Shown piece by piece: positions 7,129-15,293 of a stretch of DNA of 64,000 nt. The stretch spans positions 1 to 64,000 of the forward strand of contig JAWXUU010000006.1 in the NCBI GenBank assembly GCA_044426085.1, in the 5' to 3' direction. Both the position numbers and the translations under genes were made by a program. Every line of letters starts with the position of its first letter. The first letter of the stretch is position 1. This DNA comes from JAWXUU01 sp044426085. Lineage in GTDB: Bacteria; Bacillota; Clostridia; Christensenellales; CAMQZB01. The notes under the pieces were generated by a model. It worked only from the letters and a program-made list of their open reading frames with translations. It ran no database searches and was not told where the DNA came from.

Positions 7129-8430
7129 TTATTTCAAGAAGCCTTTATAGTGACGCATCATAAGTTGAGCATCGATTTGTTTGTTGAATTCAAGTGCAAC
7201 TGAAACTACGATAAGAAGACCAGTTGTGCTGAATGCGTTTATAAGACCAATACCACTTGTTCCAGCGATTGCTGTGAAAAGAAGTGATGGAATCAACGCT
7301 ACCATTGCCAAATACATAGCACCAAACAATGTGATTCTGTTTGAAATTTTTGAAAGATAATCTGATGTTGGTTTGCCAGGTCTGATACCTTGGATGAAAC
7401 CACCATTTGCTTGAATGTTTCTTGCAACGTCTTCTGGGTTGAATTGAATCATAGCATAGAAATATGCAAAGAACACGATGAGAACTGCAAGCAATAATGA
7501 ATAGATATATGTGCCACTGCCAAGATATGTTGCCCACCAAATAGCAAAAGTGCTGTTTGGCCAGAACAAACTTGCAACGAGTTGTGGCATTGAAAGAATT
7601 GCAAATGCAAAGATAAGTGGCAAAACACCGCTTCCGTTCACTTTGATTGGAATAACTGATGATTGACCGCCATACATTTTTCTGCCTTTAACTTGTTTTG
7701 CGTATTGAACTGGGATATTTCTTACAGACAAGTCGATTGTTACGATACATCCGAAGATTACGATACAAACAACAAAGAATCCAAGAAGTGCCCAAAGTGC
7801 TGAAAGGTCTCCGCCAAAAATAGCTTCGATTTGTCCAGCGATTGCAACGCCAGCTGTGCACATGATACCAACGAAAATTAGAAGTGACATACCGTTTCCG
7901 ATACCGTATTCTGTGATTCTTTCACCAATCCACATTGTGAGGGCAACCCCAGACATGAAGATGATTGATGTGAGAATATATGTCATCCATTTTGCACTTG
8001 TGCCAAATGCGTTGAAATCCATTCCACTTTCACCAGTGCTGATCAAGATTGCAACGATTTGGATAATACCAAGAACCAATGTTAGGTATCTTGTGTATTG
8101 TGCAATTTTCTTTCTGCCTTCGTCACCTTGCTTTGAAAGTCTTTCAAGAGCTGGGATAGCGATTGACAAAAGTTGCATGATGATTGACGCATTGATATAT
8201 GGACTGATACCCATCGCAAAAAGTGTTCCTGATGACAAACTGCCACCAGAGATTGCGCTCATAATTCCTAGGAAGTCATTACCGTCAATAACGCTAGAAA
8301 ATCCGCTTGCTGAAATTCCTGGAACAGGAATATAACAACCAACGCGATACAAAAGCACAAAACCAAGTGTGATGAATATTTTTGTTCTTATTTCTTTAAC
8401 TTTGAAAGCATTTTTTAATGTCTCAAACAT
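7129..8430 (-). CDS. secY: Preprotein translocase subunit SecY
   Basis: SecY is the channel of the Sec translocon. The protein has 433 residues and about ten hydrophobic segments. It starts MFETLKNAFKVKEIRTKIFI, with PVPGISASGF near residue 37 in the plug region, LGIIQIVAI near 119 and MWIGERITEYGIGNGMSLLI near 166-185. The cytosolic loop contains GRKMYGGQSSVIPIKVN, and the tail is KQIDAQLMMRHYKGFL. AGGAGG precedes the ATG. It follows rplO after a structured 152-nt spacer. Confidence 0.98.
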   Translation of the reverse strand: MFETLKNAFKVKEIRTKIFITLGFVLLYRVGCYIPVPGISASGFSSVIDGNDFLGIMSAISGGSLSSGTLFAMGISPYINASIIMQLLSIAIPALERLSKQGDEGRKKIAQYTRYLTLVLGIIQIVAILISTGESGMDFNAFGTSAKWMTYILTSIIFMSGVALTMWIGERITEYGIGNGMSLLIFVGIMCTAGVAIAGQIEAIFGGDLSALWALLGFFVVCIVIFGCIVTIDLSVRNIPVQYAKQVKGRKMYGGQSSVIPIKVNGSGVLPLIFAFAILSMPQLVASLFWPNSTFAIWWATYLGSGTYIYSLLLAVLIVFFAYFYAMIQFNPEDVARNIQANGGFIQGIRPGKPTSDYLSKISNRITLFGAMYLAMVALIPSLLFTAIAGTSGIGLINAFSTTGLLIVVSVALEFNKQIDAQLMMRHYKGFLK

Positions 8431-8483
8431 TGTTAACCTCCTACCACTTTACTGTGGCTATTTTTTCTCTTTCGGTTATCAAA

Positions 8484-8567
8484 AATCTCACCAAACAAAA
8501 TTTGGTGGGATTTTAAATTTTTTCCCAGATTTTATCGGTTCACACATAAGTGACCACATAAAATCTG
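8484..8567 (-). other. Two RNA hairpins between rplO and secY
   Basis: The first stem pairs AATCTCACCAAA (8484-8495) with TTTGGTGGGATT (8501-8512). The second pairs CAGATTTTAT (8526-8535) with ATAAAATCTG (8558-8567) and has an inner GGT-CAC/GTG-ACC stem. On the minus strand the first is followed by TTTTTGA, so it could act as a partial terminator or processing site that lowers secY expression relative to the ribosomal genes. Confidence 0.6.
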
Positions 8568-8582
8568 AGATTATTTTTATAA

Positions 8583-9029
8583 TTAACCAATCACGCAAGT
8601 GCCACCAGCTGATTCAACTGCTGATTTTGCACTTCCAGAGAATTTTGCAGCTTTCACTGTCAAAGCTTTTGACAAAGTTCCGTCGCCGAGAACTTTCAAA
8701 CCTCTTGCACCTTTAACTGAGTTTACAAGACCCAAGTCAAGAAGCAATTCTAGTGTGATTTCTGCGCCCGCTTCAAATTTATCAAGAGTTGAAACGTTAA
8801 CAACAACGTATTCCGCACGGAAAATGTTGTTGAATCCGCGTTTTGGCATACGACGTGACAAAGGCATTGTGCCACCTTCGAAGTTTGGACGTACACCGCC
8901 ACCACTTCTAGCCCATTGACCTTTATGTCCTTTACCACTTGTTTTGCCAAGACCAGATCCGATACCTCTTCCGAGTCTTTTTGCCTTAACGGCTGAACCT
9001 TCGCTTGGAGAAATAGTGTGAATTCTCAT
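8583..9029 (-). CDS. rplO: 50S ribosomal protein L15
   Basis: L15 is a late-assembling large-subunit protein that binds 23S rRNA. Its 148 residues begin MRIHTISPSEGS, followed by the Gly-rich basic segment RLGRGIGSGLGKTSGKGHKG (about residues 19-38) and the RRMPKRGFNN motif. The ATG at 9029 is chosen because GGAGG sits 8 nt upstream; an in-frame TTG further upstream has no binding site. It is the last gene before secY in the spc operon. Confidence 0.97.
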   Translation of the reverse strand: MRIHTISPSEGSAVKAKRLGRGIGSGLGKTSGKGHKGQWARSGGGVRPNFEGGTMPLSRRMPKRGFNNIFRAEYVVVNVSTLDKFEAGAEITLELLLDLGLVNSVKGARGLKVLGDGTLSKALTVKAAKFSGSAKSAVESAGGTCVIG

Positions 9030-9044
9030 GTTTATGTCCTCCAA

Positions 9045-9227
9045 TTATACTTCTTCAACTGAAACAAGGTGTTTCACTTTGAAGATCATTCCGCTGATCG
9101 CTTCGTTTGCTACGATTTCTCTTGATTGACCAATTTTTTTCAATCCAAGAGCAGTAACTGTTGCTCTCATCGCTTTATTGCACCCAATTGTGCTTTTCAC
9201 TAGTGTGATTTTTACTGTTTTAGCCAT
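9045..9227 (-). CDS. rpmD: 50S ribosomal protein L30
   Basis: This 60-residue protein is the short bacterial L30, which binds 23S/5S rRNA near the central protuberance. It shows VKITLVKSTIGCNKAMRATV at the start, LGLKKIGQSREIVAN in the middle and the usual VKHLVSVEEV end. It lies between rpsE and rplO, the standard order. Confidence 0.96.
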   Translation of the reverse strand: MAKTVKITLVKSTIGCNKAMRATVTALGLKKIGQSREIVANEAISGMIFKVKHLVSVEEV

Positions 9228-9239
9228 CTCGGTATCCTC

Positions 9240-9806
9240 CTAGCCCAAAATTTCTTCTACGGATTTACCTCTGATAGCTGCGATTTCACTTGCAGTTCTC
9301 AAAGCTTTCAAACCTTCAATCGTTGCTTTAACACAGTTGATTGGGTTGCTTGTTCCGTGTGATTTAGTTCTGATATCTTTGATTCCGCATGCTTCCAAAA
9401 CGGCACGAACTGGGCCACCGGCGATAACACCAGTACCTTCAGCAGCTGGCATCATAAGAACGCTACCTCTGCCGAACTTGCCAACGATTTCGTGTGGAAT
9501 TGTTGTTCCAACAGTTGAAATCTTTGTCATGTTGCGTTTTGCTTGTGCAACGGCTTTTTCAATTGCCACTGGAACTTCGTTTGCTTTACCCATTCCAACA
9601 CCAACATTGCCTTTGCCATCACCAACAACCATCAATGCTGCAAATCTCATTGTTCTACCACCTTTAACTACTTTAGTTACGCGGTTAACTGAAATAAGTT
9701 TTCTGATCAAATCATCAGCTGGTTCTTGATTTCTTCTTCTATCATTTCTTTGAGGTCTTTTTCCTCTGTTATCTCTTTCAGGTTTTCTGTTTTCAACGTT
9801 TTCCAT
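9240..9806 (-). CDS. rpsE: 30S ribosomal protein S5
   Basis: S5 is needed for decoding fidelity and mRNA unwinding at the entry channel. The double-stranded-RNA-binding region LISVNRVTKVVKGGRTMRFA is near residues 37-56 and is followed by GDGKGNVGVGMGKANEVPVA. It has 188 residues, about 20 more than average, because of a very basic N-terminal tail (residues 1-32, rich in Arg, Asn and Asp). Such tails vary between species. It lies 14 nt after rplR. Confidence 0.97.
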   Translation of the reverse strand: MENVENRKPERDNRGKRPQRNDRRRNQEPADDLIRKLISVNRVTKVVKGGRTMRFAALMVVGDGKGNVGVGMGKANEVPVAIEKAVAQAKRNMTKISTVGTTIPHEIVGKFGRGSVLMMPAAEGTGVIAGGPVRAVLEACGIKDIRTKSHGTSNPINCVKATIEGLKALRTASEIAAIRGKSVEEILG

Positions 9807-9820
9807 TTGAGCTCCTCCCC

Positions 9821-10189
9821 TTAGAATTTAAGTCCAGCTTCTCTTGCGCCGTCTGCTAAGCTTTGTACGCGACCTGTGTAAAGGTATCCACCTCTATCAA
9901 ATACGCAAGCTTCCACACCTTTTGCAAGGGCTTTTTTAGCAACATCTTTGCCTACCAAAGCTGATTGTTCTTTCTTAGTCAATCCAGCCATTTCAGCTTT
10001 CAATGTTTTGTCCAAAGTTGATGAAGCACAAATTGTTACACCAGCTACGTCGTCGATAACTTGTGCATAAATGTTTTCAACACTTCTATAAACGTTAAGT
10101 CTTGGGCAAGTTGCAGTTCCACTGATTTTACCCCTAACTCTTTTGTGACGTTTGATTCTGTCTTTATTTCTATCTTTTCTAGAAATCAT
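9821..10189 (-). CDS. rplR: 50S ribosomal protein L18
   Basis: L18 delivers 5S rRNA to the central protuberance with L5. The sequence has KRHKRVRGKISGTATCPRLN and VYRSVENIYAQVIDDVAG near the start and ends FDRGGYLYTGRVQSLADGAR. Its 122 residues match the usual length. The start follows AGGAG. A 293-nt spacer with hairpins separates it from rplF, unusual for these normally adjacent genes. Confidence 0.97.
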   Translation of the reverse strand: MISRKDRNKDRIKRHKRVRGKISGTATCPRLNVYRSVENIYAQVIDDVAGVTICASSTLDKTLKAEMAGLTKKEQSALVGKDVAKKALAKGVEACVFDRGGYLYTGRVQSLADGAREAGLKF

Positions 10190-10482
10190 TTTTAGGTTCT
10201 CCTTTTTTTTCTTTATGTTTCAGGGATTTTGCCCTGAAACGATATTTCCACAATCTAAGCTTGAATCCGAATTACTTTAGGAGCTAAAACGTATCCAAAG
10301 CCCACTTTTTTGAATTTCAAAAAACTTTTGCGAAAATATGATTTGAATTATTTCAAAACTCTCAAGAAAACCTCAATGCAAATTGAAGTTTCCTCGTTGT
10401 TTTTAAATTTAGTTGGAAAGATATAAAATTGCAAATTTTGATCTTTGACAATCCTATTTTTCCAGAAATAATTTCTTCGAAA
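10190..10482 (-). other. Structured spacer between rplF and rplR
   Basis: No gene is visible. GTTTCAGGG (10216-10224) pairs with CCCTGAAAC (10231-10239) in a strong hairpin about 25 nt upstream of the rplR start. At the other end a palindrome with a triloop (10464-10490) overlaps the rplF stop codon. The middle is AT-rich. Such a spacer within the spc operon could be a processing or regulatory leader. Confidence 0.5.
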
Positions 10483-10490
10483 TTATTTCT
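10464..10490 (-). repeat. Gene-tail palindrome at the rplF stop
   Basis: AGAAATAATTTC pairs exactly with GAAATTATTTCT around a TTC loop. The rplF stop codon (10483-10485) is inside one arm. Its lack of a GC core makes it a poor terminator, and the operon continues through it. Confidence 0.7.
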
Positions 10491-11028
10491 TGCCGGCTGC
10501 TTTACCTTCTTTACGTTCAACAACTTCATCTTTATATTGGATGCCGTAGCCGTGGTATGGTTCAGGTTTTTTAATCGCACGGATTGATGCAGCGAATTGA
10601 CCAACAGCTGCTTTATCGATACCAGAAATTGCAATTTCGTTGTTCGCTGGAACTTCGATTTTGATTCCTTCCGGAGCTTCAACCACAACTGGGTGAGAGA
10701 AACCGATATTAAGTGTTAGTTTGTTTCCTGCAACAGCAGTTTTATAACCTACACCATTAACAAGAAGTGACTTAACGTATCCATTAGAAACGCCAGTGAT
10801 CATGTTTGCAATAAGTGCTCTATAAAGACCGTGTTTTGCTTTTACAACGCCAGTTTCTTCAGCTCTTTTTACTTTCAAAGTTACGCCTTTGATTTCAACT
10901 GTGATTCTTGCGTCATCGATAAGTTGAGTTAGAGTTCCTTTTGCACCTTTAACAGTGATAAGACTTCCTTCAACTTTAACTTCAACACCCGCTGGGATGA
11001 TGATTTCTTTGTTACCTACTCTTGACAT
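10483..11028 (-). CDS. rplF: 50S ribosomal protein L6
   Basis: L6 binds 23S rRNA near the sarcin-ricin loop and the GTPase centre. It starts MSRVGNKEIIIPAGVEVKVE and keeps the C-terminal signature of the family, KKPEPYHGYGIQYKDEVVER. The 181-residue length is normal. The ATG at 11028 is preferred because AGGAGGAGAGAT lies directly ahead of it; the in-frame ATG further upstream would overlap rpsH. It ends within a palindrome. Confidence 0.97.
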   Translation of the reverse strand: MSRVGNKEIIIPAGVEVKVEGSLITVKGAKGTLTQLIDDARITVEIKGVTLKVKRAEETGVVKAKHGLYRALIANMITGVSNGYVKSLLVNGVGYKTAVAGNKLTLNIGFSHPVVVEAPEGIKIEVPANNEIAISGIDKAAVGQFAASIRAIKKPEPYHGYGIQYKDEVVERKEGKAAGKK

Positions 11029-11042
11029 ATCTCTCCTCCTGA

Positions 11043-11441
11043 TTACCAAACGTAAGCAATAACTTCACCGCCGAAGCCTTCAGTTCTTGCTTTTTTGTCT
11101 GTCATGATACCCTTTGAAGTTGAGATGATAGCCACGCCAAGTCCGCCAAGAACTTTTGGTAGTTTATCTTTTTTCGCATAAATTCTCAAACCTGGTTTAG
11201 AGATTCTCTTGATACCAGTGATGATTGCGCTTTTTCTTGCACCATATTTCAAAGTGATTACGATTGTTTTGAATGTGTTTTCGCCTGTAACGATTTCTTG
11301 ACTTGCGATAAATCCTTCTTCAAGAAGAATTACACCAATAGCTTCCTTAACAGTAGAATAAGGGATCTCAACTGTATCGTGTTTAGCAGTTTGTGCATTT
11401 CTAATTCTTGTGAGCATATCCGCGATTGGATCTGTAAACAT
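11043..11441 (-). CDS. rpsH: 30S ribosomal protein S8
   Basis: S8 binds the central domain of 16S rRNA and in some bacteria represses its own operon by binding mRNA. It begins MFTDPIADMLTRIRNAQTAK, the family hallmark, and ends with STSKGIMTDKKARTEGFGGE followed by VIAYVW. Its 132 residues are typical. It lies between rpsN and rplF. Confidence 0.98.
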   Translation of the reverse strand: MFTDPIADMLTRIRNAQTAKHDTVEIPYSTVKEAIGVILLEEGFIASQEIVTGENTFKTIVITLKYGARKSAIITGIKRISKPGLRIYAKKDKLPKVLGGLGVAIISTSKGIMTDKKARTEGFGGEVIAYVW

Positions 11442-11453
11442 ATTGTGACCTCC

Positions 11454-11639
11454 TTACCAGCTTGCTTTTTTTACGCCAGGAATTTGACCTTTGTAGGCAA
11501 GTTCTCTGAAGCAAATTCTGCAGATACCGTATTTTTTCAAAACTGCGTGTGGTCTTCCACAAATTGAACATCTTGTGTATGCTCTTGTTGAAAACTTCGC
11601 AGGTTTTTGTTGTTTGTTTATCATTGCTTTTCTAGCCAT
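11454..11639 (-). CDS. rpsN: 30S ribosomal protein S14, type Z
   Basis: This 61-residue S14 is the zinc-binding form. The metal site is RCSICGRPHAV and YGICRICFRELA, giving the pattern CxxC-x12-CxxC. The protein begins MARKAMINKQQKPAKFSTRA and ends PGVKKASW. It is placed between rplE and rpsH. Firmicutes often keep a second zinc-free copy elsewhere, but none is in this window. Confidence 0.97.
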   Translation of the reverse strand: MARKAMINKQQKPAKFSTRAYTRCSICGRPHAVLKKYGICRICFRELAYKGQIPGVKKASW

Positions 11640-11657
11640 GTTCTATTCCTCCAAACC

Positions 11658-12236
11658 TTACGCGTTGAAAGGCATGCCCATTGCTTTTAGAAGGGCTTTT
11701 GCTTCAGCGTCTGTTTTAGCTGTTGTTACAAAAGTAATATCAAATCCTCTTGTTTTTTCAACCTTTTCATACGAAATTTCAGGGAAAATCAATTGTTCTT
11801 TGATACCAAGAGTATAATTACCTCTGCCATCGAAGCCTTTTGCTGGGATTCCCTTGAAGTCACGAATTCTTGGAAGTGCGATAGAGATTAGTCTATCCAT
11901 GAATTGATACATCATGTCGCCACGAAGGTCAACTTTTGCACCAATTGTCATGCCTTCACGAAGTTTGAAGTTTGCAACTGATTTTTTTGCTTTTGTTTGA
12001 ACAACTTTTTGACCAACGATTGCTTCCATTTCTGCGATTGCAGTTTGAACGCTCTTTGGGTTGTCTTTAACATCGCCAAGACCTGTGTTCATTGTGATTT
12101 TCACAAGTTTTGGAATTTCCATAACATTTTCGTAGCTAAATTCTTTTTGAAGGGCTGGAACCACTTCTTGAAGATATTTAGCTTTAACTCTTACTGACTC
12201 CATTTCAGGAGTAGCATTTTCCATAGTTTTTGCCAT
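11658..12236 (-). CDS. rplE: 50S ribosomal protein L5
   Basis: L5 binds 5S rRNA and contacts P-site tRNA. Motifs are PKLVKITMNTGLGDVKDNPK near residues 43-62, KKSVANFKLREGMTIGAKVD near 84-103, and LPRIRDFKGIPAKGFDGRGN near 120-139. It has 192 residues; the first 12 are an extra N-terminal segment compared with the usual 179. The first ATG is preferred for its AAGGAG site. Confidence 0.97.
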   Translation of the reverse strand: MAKTMENATPEMESVRVKAKYLQEVVPALQKEFSYENVMEIPKLVKITMNTGLGDVKDNPKSVQTAIAEMEAIVGQKVVQTKAKKSVANFKLREGMTIGAKVDLRGDMMYQFMDRLISIALPRIRDFKGIPAKGFDGRGNYTLGIKEQLIFPEISYEKVEKTRGFDITFVTTAKTDAEAKALLKAMGMPFNA

Positions 12237-12253
12237 TATTATTACTCTCCTTA

Positions 12254-12634
12254 TTATTCAGCAGATTTTTTAGATTTTTTTGCAGATGCAGTTGCTGATT
12301 TAGTGCTTACTTTCGCAGCACTTAGCACAGCTCCGCATTTTTTGCATACTCTGACAGACTTGCCAGCTTCTTCTTTGTGAGCAATTCTAGTTGCTTTTTT
12401 GCATTTGTCGCAAACGATCATTACGTTTGAAACATCGATTGGACCGTTTTGATCAACGATTCCGCCTTGCATTGTAGCAGATCTAGCTTTTAGGTGTTTC
12501 TTTTGAACGTTAACGCCCATAACAACAACTTTTCCGCTCTTTGGAGAAGCAGAGATGACTGTGCCAGATTTGCCTTTGTCTTTCCCTGTCAAAACGAGAA
12601 CATTGTCCCCTTTTCTGATTTCCATATTGTTCAT
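12254..12634 (-). CDS. rplX: 50S ribosomal protein L24
   Basis: L24 starts large-subunit assembly. The KOW segment IRKGDNVLVLTGKDKGKSGT lies at residues 6-25 and VVVMGVNVQKKHLKAR near 51-66. The C-terminal part has CDKCKKATRIAHKE and VRVCKKCGAVL, a zinc-ribbon-like pattern common in Firmicutes L24, then a Lys/Ser/Ala-rich tail that makes it longer (126 residues) than average. Two nearby ATGs leave the start uncertain by three residues. Confidence 0.97.
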   Translation of the reverse strand: MNNMEIRKGDNVLVLTGKDKGKSGTVISASPKSGKVVVMGVNVQKKHLKARSATMQGGIVDQNGPIDVSNVMIVCDKCKKATRIAHKEEAGKSVRVCKKCGAVLSAAKVSTKSATASAKKSKKSAE

Positions 12635-12645
12635 AGTTCCTCCAA

Positions 12646-13014
12646 TTATAGCACTTCAGGAGCAAGAGAAATAATTCTCATGTAATCCTTTTCGCGAAGT
12701 TCCCTTGCGATAGGCCCAAAGATTCTAGTGCCGCGTGGTTGTTTTTGTGTGTCAATAATAACTGCAGCGTTATCGTCAAATTTGATGTGAGTTCCGTCTT
12801 TTCTCTTAAGACCTTTGCTTGTTCTTACGATTACAGCACGAATAACTTCACCTTTTTTAACAACACCACCTGGACTTGCACTTTTCACGCTTGCGATAAT
12901 AACGTCGCCGATATTGCCGCTACGTCTAAAGGAACCGCCCAAAACTCTGATACACATGATTTCTTTTGCACCTGTGTTATCAGCAACTTTCAAATGTGAT
13001 AATGGTTGTATCAT
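12646..13014 (-). CDS. rplN: 50S ribosomal protein L14
   Basis: L14 lies at the subunit interface and forms bridges with 16S rRNA. The whole 122-residue sequence is highly conserved: MIQPLSHLKVADNTGAKEIM, GDVIIASVKSASPGGVVKKG, VIRAVIVRTSKGLKRKDGTH and FGPIARELREKDYMRIISLA. It lies between rpsQ and rplX as usual, with an AAGGAG site. Confidence 0.98.
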   Translation of the reverse strand: MIQPLSHLKVADNTGAKEIMCIRVLGGSFRRSGNIGDVIIASVKSASPGGVVKKGEVIRAVIVRTSKGLKRKDGTHIKFDDNAAVIIDTQKQPRGTRIFGPIARELREKDYMRIISLAPEVL

Positions 13015-13032
13015 AGCAATTTCTCCTTAAAC

Positions 13033-13287
13033 TTATTTAGCCTTTTCGACAATTTGTGCAACTCTCCAGTTTTTGTCCTTAGAAAGTTTTCTTGTTTCAA
13101 CGATCATAACTTTGTCGCCAATTCCACATTGGTTTTCTTCGTCGTGAGCTTTGAATTTCTTAGTCTTAGCTATTGTTTTTTTGTATAGTGGGTGTTTGAA
13201 TTTTTCTTCAACCATAACCACCACGGTTTTATCCATCTTATCTGATGAAACAATACCGATTCTTGTTTTTCTCAAATTTCTTTCCAT
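13033..13287 (-). CDS. rpsQ: 30S ribosomal protein S17
   Basis: S17 binds the 5' domain of 16S rRNA early in assembly. The 84-residue protein has RKTRIGIVSSDKMDKTVVVM near the start, HPLYKKTIAKTKKFKAHDEE in the middle and VMIVETRKLSKDKNWRVAQI near the end. All are family-typical, and it is in the standard position between rpmC and rplN. Confidence 0.98.
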   Translation of the reverse strand: MERNLRKTRIGIVSSDKMDKTVVVMVEEKFKHPLYKKTIAKTKKFKAHDEENQCGIGDKVMIVETRKLSKDKNWRVAQIVEKAK

Positions 13288-13298
13288 AACTGTCTCCT

Positions 13299-13496
13299 TT
13301 AACCTTTCGCGATTTCTTTTGCACGAATGATAGTTTTCACTCTTGCGATATCTTTCTTACAAGTAGAAAGAGCGATTGGGTTAGTGAGCTGTCCCGTTGC
13401 GTGTCTGAAACGAAGGTTAAAAAGCTCAGTTTTCAAATCTTGCAACTTGATGTTCAATTCATCTGTTGTCATTTCTTTCAATTGTTTTGCTTTCAT
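13299..13496 (-). CDS. rpmC: 50S ribosomal protein L29
   Basis: L29 is a small helical protein at the peptide exit tunnel that helps dock trigger factor and SRP. Its 65 residues begin MKAKQLKEMTTDELNIKLQD and contain LFNLRFRHATGQLTNP, the family signature. The ATG overlaps the last base of rplP, so translation is probably coupled. Confidence 0.98.
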   Translation of the reverse strand: MKAKQLKEMTTDELNIKLQDLKTELFNLRFRHATGQLTNPIALSTCKKDIARVKTIIRAKEIAKG

Positions 13497-13921
13497 TAGC
13501 CTTCACCACCCTCTGTTTCTTTTTTAACGATTTTACATTTAACGGAAAGTTTGTGCATTCCAAGTCTCAACGCTTCTCTTGCCATTTCTTCTGGAACACC
13601 AGCGATTTCAAAAAGAACTCTGCCTGGTTTCACCACTGCTACCCAATATTCTGGAGAACCTTTACCAGATCCCATTCTTGTTTCAGCAGGTTTTTTTGTT
13701 ACAGGTTTGTGTGGGAAGATGTTGATCCAAACTTTACCGCCACGCTTTGTAAATCTTGTGATAGCAATACGCGCTGCTTCAATTTGGTTTGATGTGATCC
13801 ATGCTGGACCTTCTGCAACCAATGCGAAATCGCCGTATGCAATTTTGTTACCTTTTGTGCACTTATGTGCCATCGTGCCTCTATGAACACGTCTTCTTTT
13901 AACTCTTTTTGGCATCAACAT
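13496..13921 (-). CDS. rplP: 50S ribosomal protein L16
   Basis: L16 helps organise the A site and tRNA passage at the peptidyl-transferase centre. The sequence starts MLMPKRVKRRRVHRGTMAHK and holds WITSNQIEAARIAITRFTKR and GKGSPEYWVAVVKPGRVLFE, as expected. It has 141 residues. A GGAGG site lies 12 nt before the ATG. Confidence 0.98.
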   Translation of the reverse strand: MLMPKRVKRRRVHRGTMAHKCTKGNKIAYGDFALVAEGPAWITSNQIEAARIAITRFTKRGGKVWINIFPHKPVTKKPAETRMGSGKGSPEYWVAVVKPGRVLFEIAGVPEEMAREALRLGMHKLSVKCKIVKKETEGGEG

Positions 13922-13923
13922 AA

Positions 13924-14583
13924 TTAAGCACGACCTCCTTTGTTAAACTTTCCAATGATTTCGCCTTTGTATGTCCAACACTTAACACCGATAACACCGA
14001 ATGTTGTGTGTGATTCTGCAAAGCCATAATCAATGTCTGCACGAAGTGTTTGAAGTGGAATTGAACCTTCATGGTAGCTTTCACTTCTCGCGATTTCTGC
14101 GCCATCAAGACGACCTGAAACCATGATTTTAACACCCTTGCAACCAAGGCGCATTGCTCTTCCGATTGATTGTTTCATCGCTCTTCTGAAACCGATACGT
14201 CTTTCAAGTTGTGCAGCAACGTTTTCTGCGATAAGTTGTGCATCAGCATCAACTTTTGCAACTTCAACAACGTTGATTGCAACATTAGAGCCTTTTCCAA
14301 GAAGCTTTTCAAGTGAAGCTTTAATCTTTGCGATTTCTTCTCCGCCTTTACCAATAAGTTTTCCTGGTTGACCAGATGTGATTGTTACAAGCACTCTTCC
14401 AGCCGCTCTTTCGATTGCGATTTTTGAAATTCCGCAAGCTGCGTATTTGCCTTTAACGAATGTTCTGATTGTGTGATCTTGTTTGATAAATACAGAAAAG
14501 TCTTTCTTATCTGCAAACCATTGTGAATCCCAATCTTTGTTGATTCCTACTCTTATTCCATGAGGATTAACTTTTTGACCCAT
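13924..14583 (-). CDS. rpsC: 30S ribosomal protein S3
   Basis: S3 lies at the mRNA entry of the 30S head. It opens with MGQKVNPHGIRVGINKDWDS, carries a KH domain with PGKLIGKGGEEIAKIK near residues 72-87, and the C-terminal RAMRLGCKGVKIMVSGRLDG near 142-161. At 219 residues it is complete and standard. It follows rplV and precedes rplP. Confidence 0.98.
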   Translation of the reverse strand: MGQKVNPHGIRVGINKDWDSQWFADKKDFSVFIKQDHTIRTFVKGKYAACGISKIAIERAAGRVLVTITSGQPGKLIGKGGEEIAKIKASLEKLLGKGSNVAINVVEVAKVDADAQLIAENVAAQLERRIGFRRAMKQSIGRAMRLGCKGVKIMVSGRLDGAEIARSESYHEGSIPLQTLRADIDYGFAESHTTFGVIGVKCWTYKGEIIGKFNKGGRA

Positions 14584-14597
14584 TATGCAATTCCTCC

Positions 14598-14987
14598 TTA
14601 CGCAACTTTGCTGTCAAGCACGATTGTGATGTGGCAAGTACGTTTCAAAATTCTGAACGCTCTGCCTTGTGCTCTTGGCATAACTCTTTTAAGTGTTGGA
14701 CCCATATCTGCATAACATACTGCAACGAACAATGAATCTTTATCCATGCCCAAGTTGTTTTCTGCATTAGCAGCCGCTGAATTCAATACTTTCAAGATTG
14801 GTTCGCATGCAAATTTTTGAGTTGACATCAAAATTGCTGCAGCTTCTTTATATCCTTTACCTCTGATAAGGTCAAGCACGATTCTTACCTTTGTTGGAGA
14901 CATTCTAACGTGCTTTGCAACAGCTCTAGGTCTTCTATCTCTAGTTTCGTTGATCCTAGCTGTTTTTTCTTTCATTCTTTTAGCCAT
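14598..14987 (-). CDS. rplV: 50S ribosomal protein L22
   Basis: L22 lines the polypeptide exit tunnel with a beta-hairpin, where macrolide-resistance mutations occur. The sequence shows AVAKHVRMSPTKVRIVLDLI near residues 22-41 and LKRVMPRAQGRAFRILKRTC near 99-118, the hairpin region. It has 129 residues including a short basic N-terminal extension. Confidence 0.97.
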   Translation of the reverse strand: MAKRMKEKTARINETRDRRPRAVAKHVRMSPTKVRIVLDLIRGKGYKEAAAILMSTQKFACEPILKVLNSAAANAENNLGMDKDSLFVAVCYADMGPTLKRVMPRAQGRAFRILKRTCHITIVLDSKVA

Positions 14988-15002
14988 TATTTGTTCTCCT
15001 TA

Positions 15003-15281
15003 TTATCTTCTGTTGCCTTTCTTATCACCAGCGTGACCTTTGAAGGTTCTTGTTGGAGCGAATTCTCCAAGTTTGCAACCAATCATGTCTTCTGTTACAT
15101 ACACAGGCACGTGCTTTCTTCCATCATGAACAGCAATTGTGTGTCCGATCATTTGAGGGAAGATAGTTGAAGATCTTGACCATGTTTTAACAACTTTCTT
15201 TTCGTTAGTTTCGTTCATGGCAATGATTCTATCGAGTAATTTCTTGTGGACGAAAGGTCCTTTTTTTACACTTCTACTCAT
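15003..15281 (-). CDS. rpsS: 30S ribosomal protein S19
   Basis: S19 forms a complex with S13 in the 30S head and contacts tRNA. The 92-residue protein starts MSRSVKKGPFVHKKLLDRI and carries RSSTIFPQMIGHTIAVHDGR, HVPVYVTEDMIGCKLGEFAP and TRTFKGH, all conserved. It lies between rplB and rplV. Confidence 0.98.
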   Translation of the reverse strand: MSRSVKKGPFVHKKLLDRIIAMNETNEKKVVKTWSRSSTIFPQMIGHTIAVHDGRKHVPVYVTEDMIGCKLGEFAPTRTFKGHAGDKKGNRR

Positions 15282-15293
15282 ATCTCAAACTCC

